From an uncultured Bacteroides sp. (GTDB lineage Bacteria > Bacteroidota > Bacteroidia > Bacteroidales > Bacteroidaceae), in NCBI GenBank assembly GCA_900552075.1, contig URYL01000008.1, positions 62,001 to 126,000 on the forward strand: a DNA stretch of 64,000 nucleotides. Reading direction: 5' to 3'. The position numbers were made by a program, and so were the translations under genes. A model generated the notes under the pieces. The model did no database searches, was not told where the DNA came from, and worked only from the letters and a program-made list of their open reading frames with translations. This document shows positions 35,355 through 42,403 of the stretch, one piece after another (the stretch's first letter is position 1; the number at the start of each line of letters is the position of its first letter).

Positions 35355-36667
35355 AGACGACCGACAGACAAATTCTGCACATCGCCCTACCCTCCATCGT
35401 GTCCAACATCACCGTCCCGCTGCTGGGACTGATTGACGTCACCATTGTAGGCCACCTGGGAGCGGCTTCCTACATCGGGGCCATCGCCGTGGGAGGCATG
35501 CTGTTCAATATGATTTACTGGCTCTTCGGCTTCCTCCGTATGGGCACAGGAGGACTCACCGCCCAGGCCTACGGCCGGCACGACTTGCAGGAATCTACCC
35601 GAATCCTGCTCCGCTCACTGAGCATCAGTCTGCTGCTGGCTCTTGCCCTGCTGATCTTGCAATTTCCCATCCGCAGCTTAGCTTTTACCTTCATCGATAC
35701 GAGTGAAGAAGTACAGAAGCTGGCCACACTGTATTTCCATATCTGTATCTGGGGAGCTCCGGCCACCTTAGGGCTCTACGGGTTCAACGGTTGGTACATC
35801 GGCATGCAGAACTCCCGTTTCCCGATGTTCATCGCCATCACTCAAAACATTGTCAACATTTCCGCCAGCCTGTTTTTTGTCTTCTCCCTCGGCATGAAAG
35901 TGGAAGGCGTGGCCCTCGGCACCCTCGTGGCACAATATGCGGGACTGGGCATGGCCTGTCTGCTCTGGCTTATCTACTATCGCCCGCTACGAAAATACTT
36001 GCACCAGAAAGGTTTGTTTGACCGGACTGAAATAAAACGCTTCTTCCAGGTAAATCGGGATATCTTCTTCCGTACCCTCTGCCTGATTGCCGTGACCGTC
36101 TTTTTCACCTCCACGGGAGCCGCATACGGTGATGTGGTACTGGCAGTGAACGCCTTGCTCATGCAATTGTTCACCCTCTTTTCCTACTTCATGGACGGAT
36201 TTGCCTACGCAGGAGAAGCCCTCACCGGGAAATACATCGGAGCGCAGAACCACAAGGCCCTGACACAAACCGTAAAACATCTTTTCAAATGGGGCATTTC
36301 TCTTTCCCTGCTGTTTACCCTACTCTACGGATTGGGAGGAAAAGGATTTCTCGGCCTGTTGACGGATGATGCCTCTGTCATAACTGCGTCCGGAGAATAT
36401 ATTTACTGGGTATTGGCCATCCCACTGGCCGGTTTCTCCGCCTTTTTGCTCGACGGGGTCTGCATCGGGGCCACGGCTACCCGCCTCATGCTGATTGCCA
36501 TGTTGGTTGCCTCAGCCAGTTTCTTCCTCCTTTACTACGGCCTGCACCACACGTTGGGAAACCATGCCCTCTGGATGGCTTTCATTGCGTATCTGGCACT
36601 GCGGGGTATCGTGCAAGGAATCATCCTTTACCGAAAGCAGCTTACAGGCTTACATCCCTTGTCATAG
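35351..36667 (+). CDS. MATE-family efflux transporter (DinF-like)
   Basis: A 438-residue membrane protein with 12 hydrophobic segments. The start IALPSIVSNITVPLLGLIDVTIVGHLG is the typical MATE helix 1-2, and the two halves are related. Members export cationic compounds or other small molecules using sodium or proton gradients. It is translationally coupled to birA; pyrH then follows with its own promoter. Confidence 0.9.
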   Translation: MKTTDRQILHIALPSIVSNITVPLLGLIDVTIVGHLGAASYIGAIAVGGMLFNMIYWLFGFLRMGTGGLTAQAYGRHDLQESTRILLRSLSISLLLALALLILQFPIRSLAFTFIDTSEEVQKLATLYFHICIWGAPATLGLYGFNGWYIGMQNSRFPMFIAITQNIVNISASLFFVFSLGMKVEGVALGTLVAQYAGLGMACLLWLIYYRPLRKYLHQKGLFDRTEIKRFFQVNRDIFFRTLCLIAVTVFFTSTGAAYGDVVLAVNALLMQLFTLFSYFMDGFAYAGEALTGKYIGAQNHKALTQTVKHLFKWGISLSLLFTLLYGLGGKGFLGLLTDDASVITASGEYIYWVLAIPLAGFSAFLLDGVCIGATATRLMLIAMLVASASFFLLYYGLHHTLGNHALWMAFIAYLALRGIVQGIILYRKQLTGLHPLS

Positions 36668-36703
36668 TTTTCATCACAAAGCGGGGATATCCGAAATTAT
36701 TAC

Positions 36704-36711
36704 TAACTTTG
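36704..36711 (+). promoter_or_regulatory. -7 promoter box for pyrH
   Basis: TAACTTTG, a consensus TAnnTTTG box, 26 bases before the ATG at 36738 and 36 bases after the MATE stop. It also shows that a longer open frame beginning inside the MATE gene is not the pyrH start. Confidence 0.55.
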
Positions 36712-36737
36712 TACCAACTAATAAAACAACTACGATT

Positions 36738-37448
36738 ATGGCAAAATTCAAACGCATCCTGTTAAAACTCAGCGGCGAAAGCTTGATGGGAGAAAAAAAA
36801 TACGGTATTGACGAAAAGCGCCTGGGCGAATATGCACAGCAAATCAAGGAAATCCACGACATGGGGGTACAGATTGGTATCGTGATTGGTGGCGGTAACA
36901 TCTTCCGCGGACTGTCTGGAGCCGGAAAAGGTTTCGACCGTGTGAAAGGTGACCAGATGGGTATGCTGGCTACGGTTATCAACAGCCTGGGATTAAGTTC
37001 TGCCTTGGTAGCAGCCGGTGTAAAAGCCCGCGTACTGACAGCCATCCGCATGGAACCCATCGGTGAGTTCTATACTAAATGGAAAGCCATTGAAGCCATG
37101 GAAAACGGAGAAGTAGTAATCATGTCAGCCGGAACAGGTAATCCGTTCTTTACTACAGACACTGGTTCTTCTTTGAGAGGTATTGAAATTGAAGCCGACG
37201 TGATGCTGAAGGGTACGCGCGTGGACGGTATCTATACTGCCGACCCGGAAAAGGATCCGACTGCCACCAAGTTCGACGACATCACTTACGATGAAGTACT
37301 GGCAAGAGGACTGAAAGTAATGGATCTGACTGCTACTTGCATGTGCAAGGAAAACAACCTGCCGATTATTGTATTCGACATGGATACAGTGGGCAACCTG
37401 AAAAAGGTAATGTCGGGCGAAAACATCGGCACGCTGGTACACAACTGA
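36738..37448 (+). CDS. pyrH: Uridylate kinase
   Basis: A 236-residue bacterial UMP kinase of the amino-acid-kinase fold, making UDP. KLSGE at 10-14, VIGGGNIFRG at 49-58, DQMGMLATVIN at 72-82 and the ATP-binding GTRVDGIYTADPEKDPTAT stretch are visible. The start at 36738 (MAKFKR) is chosen by the family and by the promoter. It ends 25 bases before a strong terminator. Confidence 0.95.
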   Translation: MAKFKRILLKLSGESLMGEKKYGIDEKRLGEYAQQIKEIHDMGVQIGIVIGGGNIFRGLSGAGKGFDRVKGDQMGMLATVINSLGLSSALVAAGVKARVLTAIRMEPIGEFYTKWKAIEAMENGEVVIMSAGTGNPFFTTDTGSSLRGIEIEADVMLKGTRVDGIYTADPEKDPTATKFDDITYDEVLARGLKVMDLTATCMCKENNLPIIVFDMDTVGNLKKVMSGENIGTLVHN

Positions 37449-37473
37449 TTATCACTGCATCAAAAAAGATACA

Positions 37474-37506
37474 AGACAGCCGTCCGGATTGCCGGATGGC
37501 TGTCTT
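37474..37506. terminator. Terminator between pyrH and convergent barrel gene
   Basis: The arms AGACAGCCGTCCGG and CCGGATGGCTGTCT form a stem with one G-T type mismatch around a short loop, followed by TTTAT on the plus strand and flanked by A on the minus side. Confidence 0.8.
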
Positions 37507-37518
37507 TATAACATTCTG

Positions 37519-38055
37519 TCAGAATACATAGTGGAATCCCAGTGAAGCTCCACCCAGCAAGTTGATGGAGAAGGATTTACTTCCAGAGTTATATCCCAGT
37601 GAACCTAACGAGGTGCTAAGATACATTTTACGAGAGAGGGAGATAAACAGTCCGGGGGTATAGCCAAAAGTAAAGGCAAAATCTTTTTCCACCACTCCAA
37701 ATCCCATGCCTACGGTATTCATCATCCCAATCGTTTTGTTGAACGGCACGTAATAGCCTCCGCTCGGTCCGATGGTAAACATGCTTGCTCCGCCCGGAGC
37801 GACAGACAATCCCAATTCTCCGCCAATATACCAGTTATCTGTAAGCATGTAAGTGACACTTGGGATAAGGGAAAAAGTCACGTCAACATCCGTGCTGCTG
37901 GTAGGGGCACCCCAGAAATCCACGCTTTCAGATTCACCGATGTCCAGCATCAAGCCAACGCTTCCTCCTACGATAAGATCTCCTTTTTTCAACTGGGCAT
38001 TTGCTGCCGATACCATCACTAACAAGCCGATAACCAACATTATCATCCGTTTCAT
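37519..38055 (-). CDS. Small outer-membrane beta-barrel protein
   Basis: A 178-residue exported barrel: signal peptide MKRMIMLVIGLLVMVSAANA, then glycine-rich strands such as DLIVGGSVGLMLDIG, NWYIGGELGLSV and the terminal GGASLGFHYVF. This is the OMP_b-brl type; no ligand is known. It is single and its stop lies 13 bases from the pyrH terminator. Confidence 0.8.
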   Translation of the reverse strand: MKRMIMLVIGLLVMVSAANAQLKKGDLIVGGSVGLMLDIGESESVDFWGAPTSSTDVDVTFSLIPSVTYMLTDNWYIGGELGLSVAPGGASMFTIGPSGGYYVPFNKTIGMMNTVGMGFGVVEKDFAFTFGYTPGLFISLSRKMYLSTSLGSLGYNSGSKSFSINLLGGASLGFHYVF

Positions 38056-38193
38056 AAGTCGTTATTATTTAAGGGTTAAACAAATATCATTCTTCCTGCT
38101 TTCATTGTGTCTGATAATATTCGGGGAAGCCCTGGTAACATCCGGTTATCCTGGCTCCATCCCCGTACTCGCACTCAAACTAAATCGTATAGA

Positions 38194-38460
38194 TTACATC
38201 TCATCCGAACACATAACTACTCCGAAGTCGATGCCCGAGCCAACAGTCCCATATTCAAAGAATGCGGCATCACCGAACTTCAGTTCGCTACCGTTTAGGT
38301 TCATGATGTTCAGTTCATCTTCATCTACCTGTATGATGCCACCGCCAGAGATTATGCCGTCATCGTTGTCGCCGCCGCAGGAAGCGACTGCCATGCACAG
38401 CAGCAACAGCGTCACGGCCATCGCCGCGTGTCTACTCAAGTTAATTAGTGAATCTTTCAT
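38194..38460 (-). CDS. Short lipoprotein, possibly truncated
   Basis: An 88-residue lipoprotein: signal peptide with lipobox AVASC at residue 28, then GGDNDDG (acidic, like a surface-export signal), then about 45 residues ending FGVVMCSDEM. I do not recognise a family. The end looks abrupt: it stops in what seems to be a beta-strand region, and 138 bases without a gene follow. It might be the N-terminal remnant of a longer secreted protein, but no frame downstream restores an obvious continuation. It is downstream of, and on the same strand as, the lipoprotein genes of the accessory locus. Confidence 0.55.
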   Translation of the reverse strand: MKDSLINLSRHAAMAVTLLLLCMAVASCGGDNDDGIISGGGIIQVDEDELNIMNLNGSELKFGDAAFFEYGTVGSGIDFGVVMCSDEM

Positions 38461-38508
38461 AATCTATTGCTTTTAAAGTTACTTTCTTATACTTCCGGTT
38501 CCCCACCA

Positions 38509-39780
38509 TCAGTGCAACAGTTGCATCTCTTGGTATTCGATAGTCGACCCGATGTTGGGGTTGAAGAAGTAGCTGTCCGACGAGAGGATAGTACCCGCGT
38601 CCGAAGTACTCCATACCTGCGTGCCGCTGCCGATGGGGATGTCCACCACCGTACCGTCGCTGCTCACGTAAGGGTTCACGCCCCGTATGGCCTCGCTGTG
38701 CAGCTGCGTCACGCGGTCCTGCATGGCACTGGTGCTCTCGTACATGGACATCTGTATGTCGCTGATTTCGGCGGCATTCTGCCGGAGCTGCTCGCTGATG
38801 CGGGCGGCCTGCTGCTGATTGCGTATGATGCCCGCCCGCACATTCTGCTTGATTCGCTCGATTCTTCCCTGATGCATGGAAGCGATGGTTTGCGTATACT
38901 GGGGATTGAGCTGAATTGACCCTTTCATGCGCCCGGCCTCGTCACCGGCCATGGCCAGACTCTTTTCGTCGGTAGCGGTGAAGGTGGTCAGTTCAAGTGC
39001 TTGCCACAGACGGCGGTCGATGGTGCGCATCGTGCCGTAAGGCATCCTCACGTCAAGGATATAGAAGTTGGCCGTCGCCACGTGGTACACCTCCTTGCCA
39101 TCTTCCAGCTTGATGACACAGCCGATGGCCGCCGCATCTACTTTGGCACCGCGTATCTGGGTAAAGCTACTGCCCATCACCGAGTTGGCCAGACCCTCTT
39201 GGAAATTCCGCAGGAGTATTTGGCCGTATTTTTCAGCGCGTTGTCTCATCGCGTCCGGCAGTTTGTCGTAAGTCTGCACCTCCTTCAGTTCGATGGACTG
39301 TGCATGGGGAAACTGCGTCCTTACCACGTATTGCAGGTAGTCTTCGGCGGTGGTATATGGCCGCTTCATGTTGCGCAGCAAGGGGTGACGTTGTCCGGTA
39401 GCCACACCGTCGTTCTCGTCGTAGTAGGAACGGGTCGTTTCGGTGTAGAAGCCCAGTTGCCTGGCCCCGTCGCTCCCTTTGATTTGGATGTTGGGAGTGC
39501 CGTTGGCCTGCTGGAAGTCTTCCATATCCACCTTTCCCACCAACTGCCAGCCGGGCAGGCACTCGATGGTGAGCACCTGGGCGTTCTGCATGTAGGGGTC
39601 ATTCAGGCTGACCGTCCTTGTCTCATTGTACACGGTGGCGGTGGGCTTGCGCTCGTCCGTCCCTGCCGGGGTCGTCCCCTCGGCAGCGTTTTCGCTTCCT
39701 CCCGCCCCTCCGCACCCGGCGGAGAGACAGGCAGTCAACAATAGTATGGGATACATGTTCATACGGTTGGTATTTATCAT
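38509..39780 (-). CDS. Lipoprotein of unknown function with coiled-coil region
   Basis: A 423-residue lipoprotein. The signal peptide MINTNRMNMYPILLLTACLS leads to a lipobox (LSAGC, C23; LLTAC is an alternative), followed by a low-complexity linker (GGAGGSENAAEG). I recognise no family. A helical stretch near residues 300-355 is rich in Q, R, E and A and likely to be coiled coil (RNQQQAARISEQLRQNAAEI). The C-terminus after it (YVSSDGTVVDIPIGSGTQVW, then NPNIGSTIEYQEM) resembles short repeats seen at the end of other uncharacterised secreted proteins. The start at 39780 is chosen for a basic N-region; TTG 39795 and ATG 39762 are alternatives. It follows the large lipoprotein gene by 18 bases. 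Confidence 0.7.
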   Translation of the reverse strand: MINTNRMNMYPILLLTACLSAGCGGAGGSENAAEGTTPAGTDERKPTATVYNETRTVSLNDPYMQNAQVLTIECLPGWQLVGKVDMEDFQQANGTPNIQIKGSDGARQLGFYTETTRSYYDENDGVATGQRHPLLRNMKRPYTTAEDYLQYVVRTQFPHAQSIELKEVQTYDKLPDAMRQRAEKYGQILLRNFQEGLANSVMGSSFTQIRGAKVDAAAIGCVIKLEDGKEVYHVATANFYILDVRMPYGTMRTIDRRLWQALELTTFTATDEKSLAMAGDEAGRMKGSIQLNPQYTQTIASMHQGRIERIKQNVRAGIIRNQQQAARISEQLRQNAAEISDIQMSMYESTSAMQDRVTQLHSEAIRGVNPYVSSDGTVVDIPIGSGTQVWSTSDAGTILSSDSYFFNPNIGSTIEYQEMQLLH

Positions 39781-39798
39781 ATTTGGGGAAATCAAGAA

Positions 39799-41475
39799 TC
39801 AGAAAGCCAGAACAGGACGTACATAGATGCCCCTATCGCCGTCCCCATCTCCAGCATATTCGCGCAGGGAAGACGCACTGCCGTCCTTCTCTTCAGATGA
39901 GGTGAAAATGAGACGATCAAACCAATCTGTTGTGCCATCCCAATCAGGATCAATTGGAGCATTAACCTCACGTATTTTCCATTTCAAACCTTCTCGCGTG
40001 GTCGCGTTCTTGACTTTATCGAATTGTCCAACCATAAAATCCCAGACATCGGGACGATTCAAATGATAGCCAATATCGGCGTAAGCTATTTGTCCGTAAG
40101 ATGGCAGGAACCATCCGCTGCTACTCTGAGGAGCTGCGAGCGAAAGTTGCCATTCGTATTTGTCGGTTTCATCTGTTCTTATCATAGGGTTCTCCGTATA
40201 ACCAACTAAACCGTCATCCCTCCATCTCCATCCTATGCTCTTTTTACCATAGTTGATGGCAACTTCCAGAGGTGGGCAAAGACAACAATTCATACCTTTC
40301 AGATATTCCAGTATGGCCATGCAGTTGTAATAGCCGTTGAAATCGTCCTCGCTATCAATGGTACCCATATACATTGCATTATGCATTTTTCGCGTTTCAA
40401 GGTCGGCGGCCAATACCGGGCTTCCAAAACCCCATGGATCTTGGTAGCTTGTGGCGTTGCATGCCCTGGCCTCTAACCCGAAGTACTCCCAATAACCCCA
40501 ATCATCATAAGTTCTATTTTGGGCGTAATACCATCGAGATGGTGCATGCGTCAGCGATACGACATAGCCGTGGACGGTACTGCCCAGCACGGGGCCGCCT
40601 TCGGTGAGCGGTCGGGTATAGTCGGAGCGGTCGGTCTCATGCCTTCCGGCGTAAAAGACGATGCCGATGCAGGCATCCGCCAGTGCCGCGCTCAGCTCGC
40701 TGTCGCCACGCAGCAGGGAACCGTCGTTGAGGTAGAAGTCGCCCAAGCGTGCATGGTCGAGCGGCTTGTTGCCCAGCACGCCGGGCAGCGGCTCGTCGGT
40801 GATGGTGAAGGTGTACACCTCGCTCCAGTCGGACGATGCCACCGCTGTCACCGCCTTGACGCTTGCGCTGCGTCCGGTCGGAGCATCGCCTTCAGCCAGT
40901 GCCTTGACGCTCACGCTGTGCTCGCCCGGAGCGTAGTCGAAGAGGCTGAAGCTGATTTCGGGTTCGGAAACGGGCACTTCCTTCCCGTCGTCTATCTTGT
41001 AGAGGTAGGAAGCAGCATTCGCGACGGGCGCCCACGTGACGGTCACGGTGCAGCTCTCCTTATTCACATCGGCATTCAGCGCATCGGGTGCCTGCAGCTT
41101 CGTGCTTTCCACGGTGAAGTCTGCCTTGCCCCACTCCGAAGGGCTGAACAAATCGGGCTGGGCGTTGCTGACCGCCTGCACCGTGATGGAGTGGCTGCCT
41201 CCCTCGAATTTACTGTACGGCTGGAGTTCGAGGCGCGTCTCCCCGGTTTTGTACAGGGTTTCATCGCCGGAAATCTGGTAATGGTAGTTGTCCGCATGCT
41301 CCACCGCCTGCCACGAGGCGATGATGGTCTTTGCATTCCTGTCCACATCCACTGTGACGACCGGAGTGGCGAGTTGCGTCTGGCCGATGGTGGGCTGGTC
41401 ATCCTTGTCGCAGGCCGTCATCAGCAGGATGGCCGCGAACATCTGCATTGCTGCGTAGTATAGTTTCGTTTTCAT
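39799..41475 (-). CDS. Large surface lipoprotein: fibronectin-like domains plus C-terminal receptor-like domain
   Basis: A 558-residue lipoprotein: signal peptide with lipobox LMTAC (C22) followed by DKDDQ, a good surface-export signal. Residues about 35-225 form two fibronectin-III-like domains (TIIASWQAVEHADNYHYQIS; VTVTWAPVANAASYLYKID). From about 240 there is a C-terminal domain with DACIGIVFYAG, GWFLPSYGQIAY and the ending YVRPVLAF, a pattern shared with fimbrial-tip or DUF1566-like secreted proteins of Bacteroidetes. Base composition falls from 67-72% G+C to about 45% at residue 308 or so, so the C-terminal part has another origin. I choose the ATG at 41475; the frame extends 11 codons upstream. 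Likely role: surface adhesion or sensing (inference). Confidence 0.72.
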   Translation of the reverse strand: MKTKLYYAAMQMFAAILLMTACDKDDQPTIGQTQLATPVVTVDVDRNAKTIIASWQAVEHADNYHYQISGDETLYKTGETRLELQPYSKFEGGSHSITVQAVSNAQPDLFSPSEWGKADFTVESTKLQAPDALNADVNKESCTVTVTWAPVANAASYLYKIDDGKEVPVSEPEISFSLFDYAPGEHSVSVKALAEGDAPTGRSASVKAVTAVASSDWSEVYTFTITDEPLPGVLGNKPLDHARLGDFYLNDGSLLRGDSELSAALADACIGIVFYAGRHETDRSDYTRPLTEGGPVLGSTVHGYVVSLTHAPSRWYYAQNRTYDDWGYWEYFGLEARACNATSYQDPWGFGSPVLAADLETRKMHNAMYMGTIDSEDDFNGYYNCMAILEYLKGMNCCLCPPLEVAINYGKKSIGWRWRDDGLVGYTENPMIRTDETDKYEWQLSLAAPQSSSGWFLPSYGQIAYADIGYHLNRPDVWDFMVGQFDKVKNATTREGLKWKIREVNAPIDPDWDGTTDWFDRLIFTSSEEKDGSASSLREYAGDGDGDRGIYVRPVLAF

Positions 41476-41541
41476 AACATTCAAGTTTTTGGGTGAGTGT
41501 ATAATCATGAAGCGGATGTCCGAAGAGGACGGCAGGAAGCG

Positions 41542-42036
41542 TCAGCCCAACGGGAATTCTTCCTCGCCGCCTTCTTCTTCGCCCCCCCCGGAGGGTAGCC
41601 CCTTTGCCTTGCGGTAGGCCGCCAGCGAGGCATAGTCGATGCCATCGGCAAGCACACCGGCATTCTCGAAGGTGAGCTGCTGGATGATGGCGTTGCGGAA
41701 CGCCCTCTTCGGCACGAAACGCAGGCGGGCTTCATAAATCATGGTGTTGGGGTTGAACTCGTTGATGTCGGCCACGCCCTTGCTGCGGAAGGTGATGCGG
41801 AGGTCGCCCATGTCGCCCAGCGATACGGGTTCGCCCTTCATCAGCCGGGTCACGGCGTATGCAGAGAGGAGCACCAGCCCTGCTGCCAGTTCGATGGGGG
41901 CAGTGGTGGTGTTCTCGGTAGCCGCGCGGGTGGTGGCATCAGCACCTTCCGACTCGCCCGTGATAGGGGTGGCATACCACTGGGGCGGGTCGTCCCGACG
42001 GTTGGGGTTCACTTTCTGAATCAGTTTGTACTTCAC
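41542..42036 (-). CDS. HU-related DNA-binding protein with glycine/glutamate tail
   Basis: A 164-residue member of the Bacteroidetes HU-related family (N-terminus MKYKLIQKVNPNRRDDPPQWYATP). The arm and body resemble the family: DMGDLRITFRSKGVADINEF, then MIYEARLRFVPKRAFRNAI. It ends in a tail GGGEEEGGEEEFPLG. It starts at GTG (42034-42036) with a strong ribosome site GGAGGAA seven bases upstream, unusual in this window. The insert TTRAATENTTTAPIELAAG between the first and second parts is atypical, as the first helices of the HU fold look replaced. It heads the minus-strand lipoprotein operon, so it may be its local nucleoid or regulatory factor. Confidence 0.7.
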   Translation of the reverse strand: MKYKLIQKVNPNRRDDPPQWYATPITGESEGADATTRAATENTTTAPIELAAGLVLLSAYAVTRLMKGEPVSLGDMGDLRITFRSKGVADINEFNPNTMIYEARLRFVPKRAFRNAIIQQLTFENAGVLADGIDYASLAAYRKAKGLPSGGGEEEGGEEEFPLG

Positions 42037-42090
42037 AACTTGGTTCCTCCTTAATTATATAGTTAAACAAAAGGTATGCCTAAACGTCCT

Positions 42091-42182
42091 TACGGGAAGA
42101 CCGGGTATCTGCCTGCGGGAAGACCGGCTGTCTGCCTGCGGGAAGACCGGGCGTCCGCCTGCGGGAAGGCAGGATGCCAAGC
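42091..42182. repeat. Four tandem 23-bp repeats upstream of the HU-like gene
   Basis: Units begin at 42091, 42114, 42137 and 42160, each 23 bases. The core TGCGGGAAGACCGG is shared by units 2 and 3, unit 1 differs by one base (TACGGG), and unit 4 is degenerate after TGCGGGAAG. Each unit contains imperfect dyad bases. They lie in the leader region of the minus-strand operon and do not encode a protein. Confidence 0.8.
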
Positions 42183-42268
42183 CGGGGCTTCGGGGCACTA
42201 CAGTTCCCGTTCGGCAGGTTAAAGATAAGGGATAAGTTTTTAATTTACAATAGGTTGAACACCCCCTT

Positions 42269-42319
42269 TACACGAACCCACCCGCCGTTTACACGAACGG
42301 GGGAACCGCATACACGAAC
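42269..42319. promoter_or_regulatory. Three 9-bp direct repeats at 21-bp period, probable LytTR-regulator sites
   Basis: TACACGAAC occurs at 42269-42277, 42290-42298 and 42311-42319, each separated by exactly 12 bases. On the minus strand this is GTTCGTGTA, which contains GTTN(A/G)(T/G) of the LytTR consensus. Pairs of 9-bp direct repeats with 12-13 bases between are the known binding geometry for LytTR regulators, and a LytTR regulator is encoded in the adjacent operon. They sit 30 bases upstream of the -33 box of the kinase gene and also upstream of the divergent HU-lipoprotein operon. Confidence 0.7.
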
Positions 42320-42349
42320 GCGTTTTTATCCTTTTCTGCCCCGTTTGGC

Positions 42350-42381
42350 TTTGGATTAATTCCCGGGAAAAGCTATATTTG
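42350..42381 (+). promoter_or_regulatory. Bacteroides-type promoter for the sensor kinase operon
   Basis: TTTG (42350-42353), a 20-base spacer and TATATTTG (42374-42381) make a near-perfect -33/-7 pair; the start codon follows at 42404. The repeats at 42269-42319 lie in a position typical of an upstream activator. Confidence 0.75.
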
Positions 42382-42403
42382 CAGACAGATATATTCGCCA
42401 AAC

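Noticed and set aside
36495..36737. Extended N-terminus of pyrH
   Set aside because: It overlaps the MATE gene and the pyrH promoter box; the family N-terminus begins at 36738.
37853..38476. 207-codon plus-strand open frame over the barrel gene and short lipoprotein
   Set aside because: It runs antisense to two signal-peptide-bearing frames and across a non-coding gap, with no recognisable domain.
40519..41463. 314-codon plus-strand open frame across the large lipoprotein
   Set aside because: Antisense to the lipoprotein with a clear signal peptide and lipobox; present only in the high-G+C part, as expected for a shadow.
42091..42182. CRISPR array or attachment site
   Set aside because: Units are head-to-tail with no unique spacers; no integrase or tRNA is nearby to support an att site.
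42026..42235. 69-codon open frame through the 23-bp tandem repeats
   Set aside because: Translated repeats only, overlapping the HU-like gene start on the other strand; no homology recognised.
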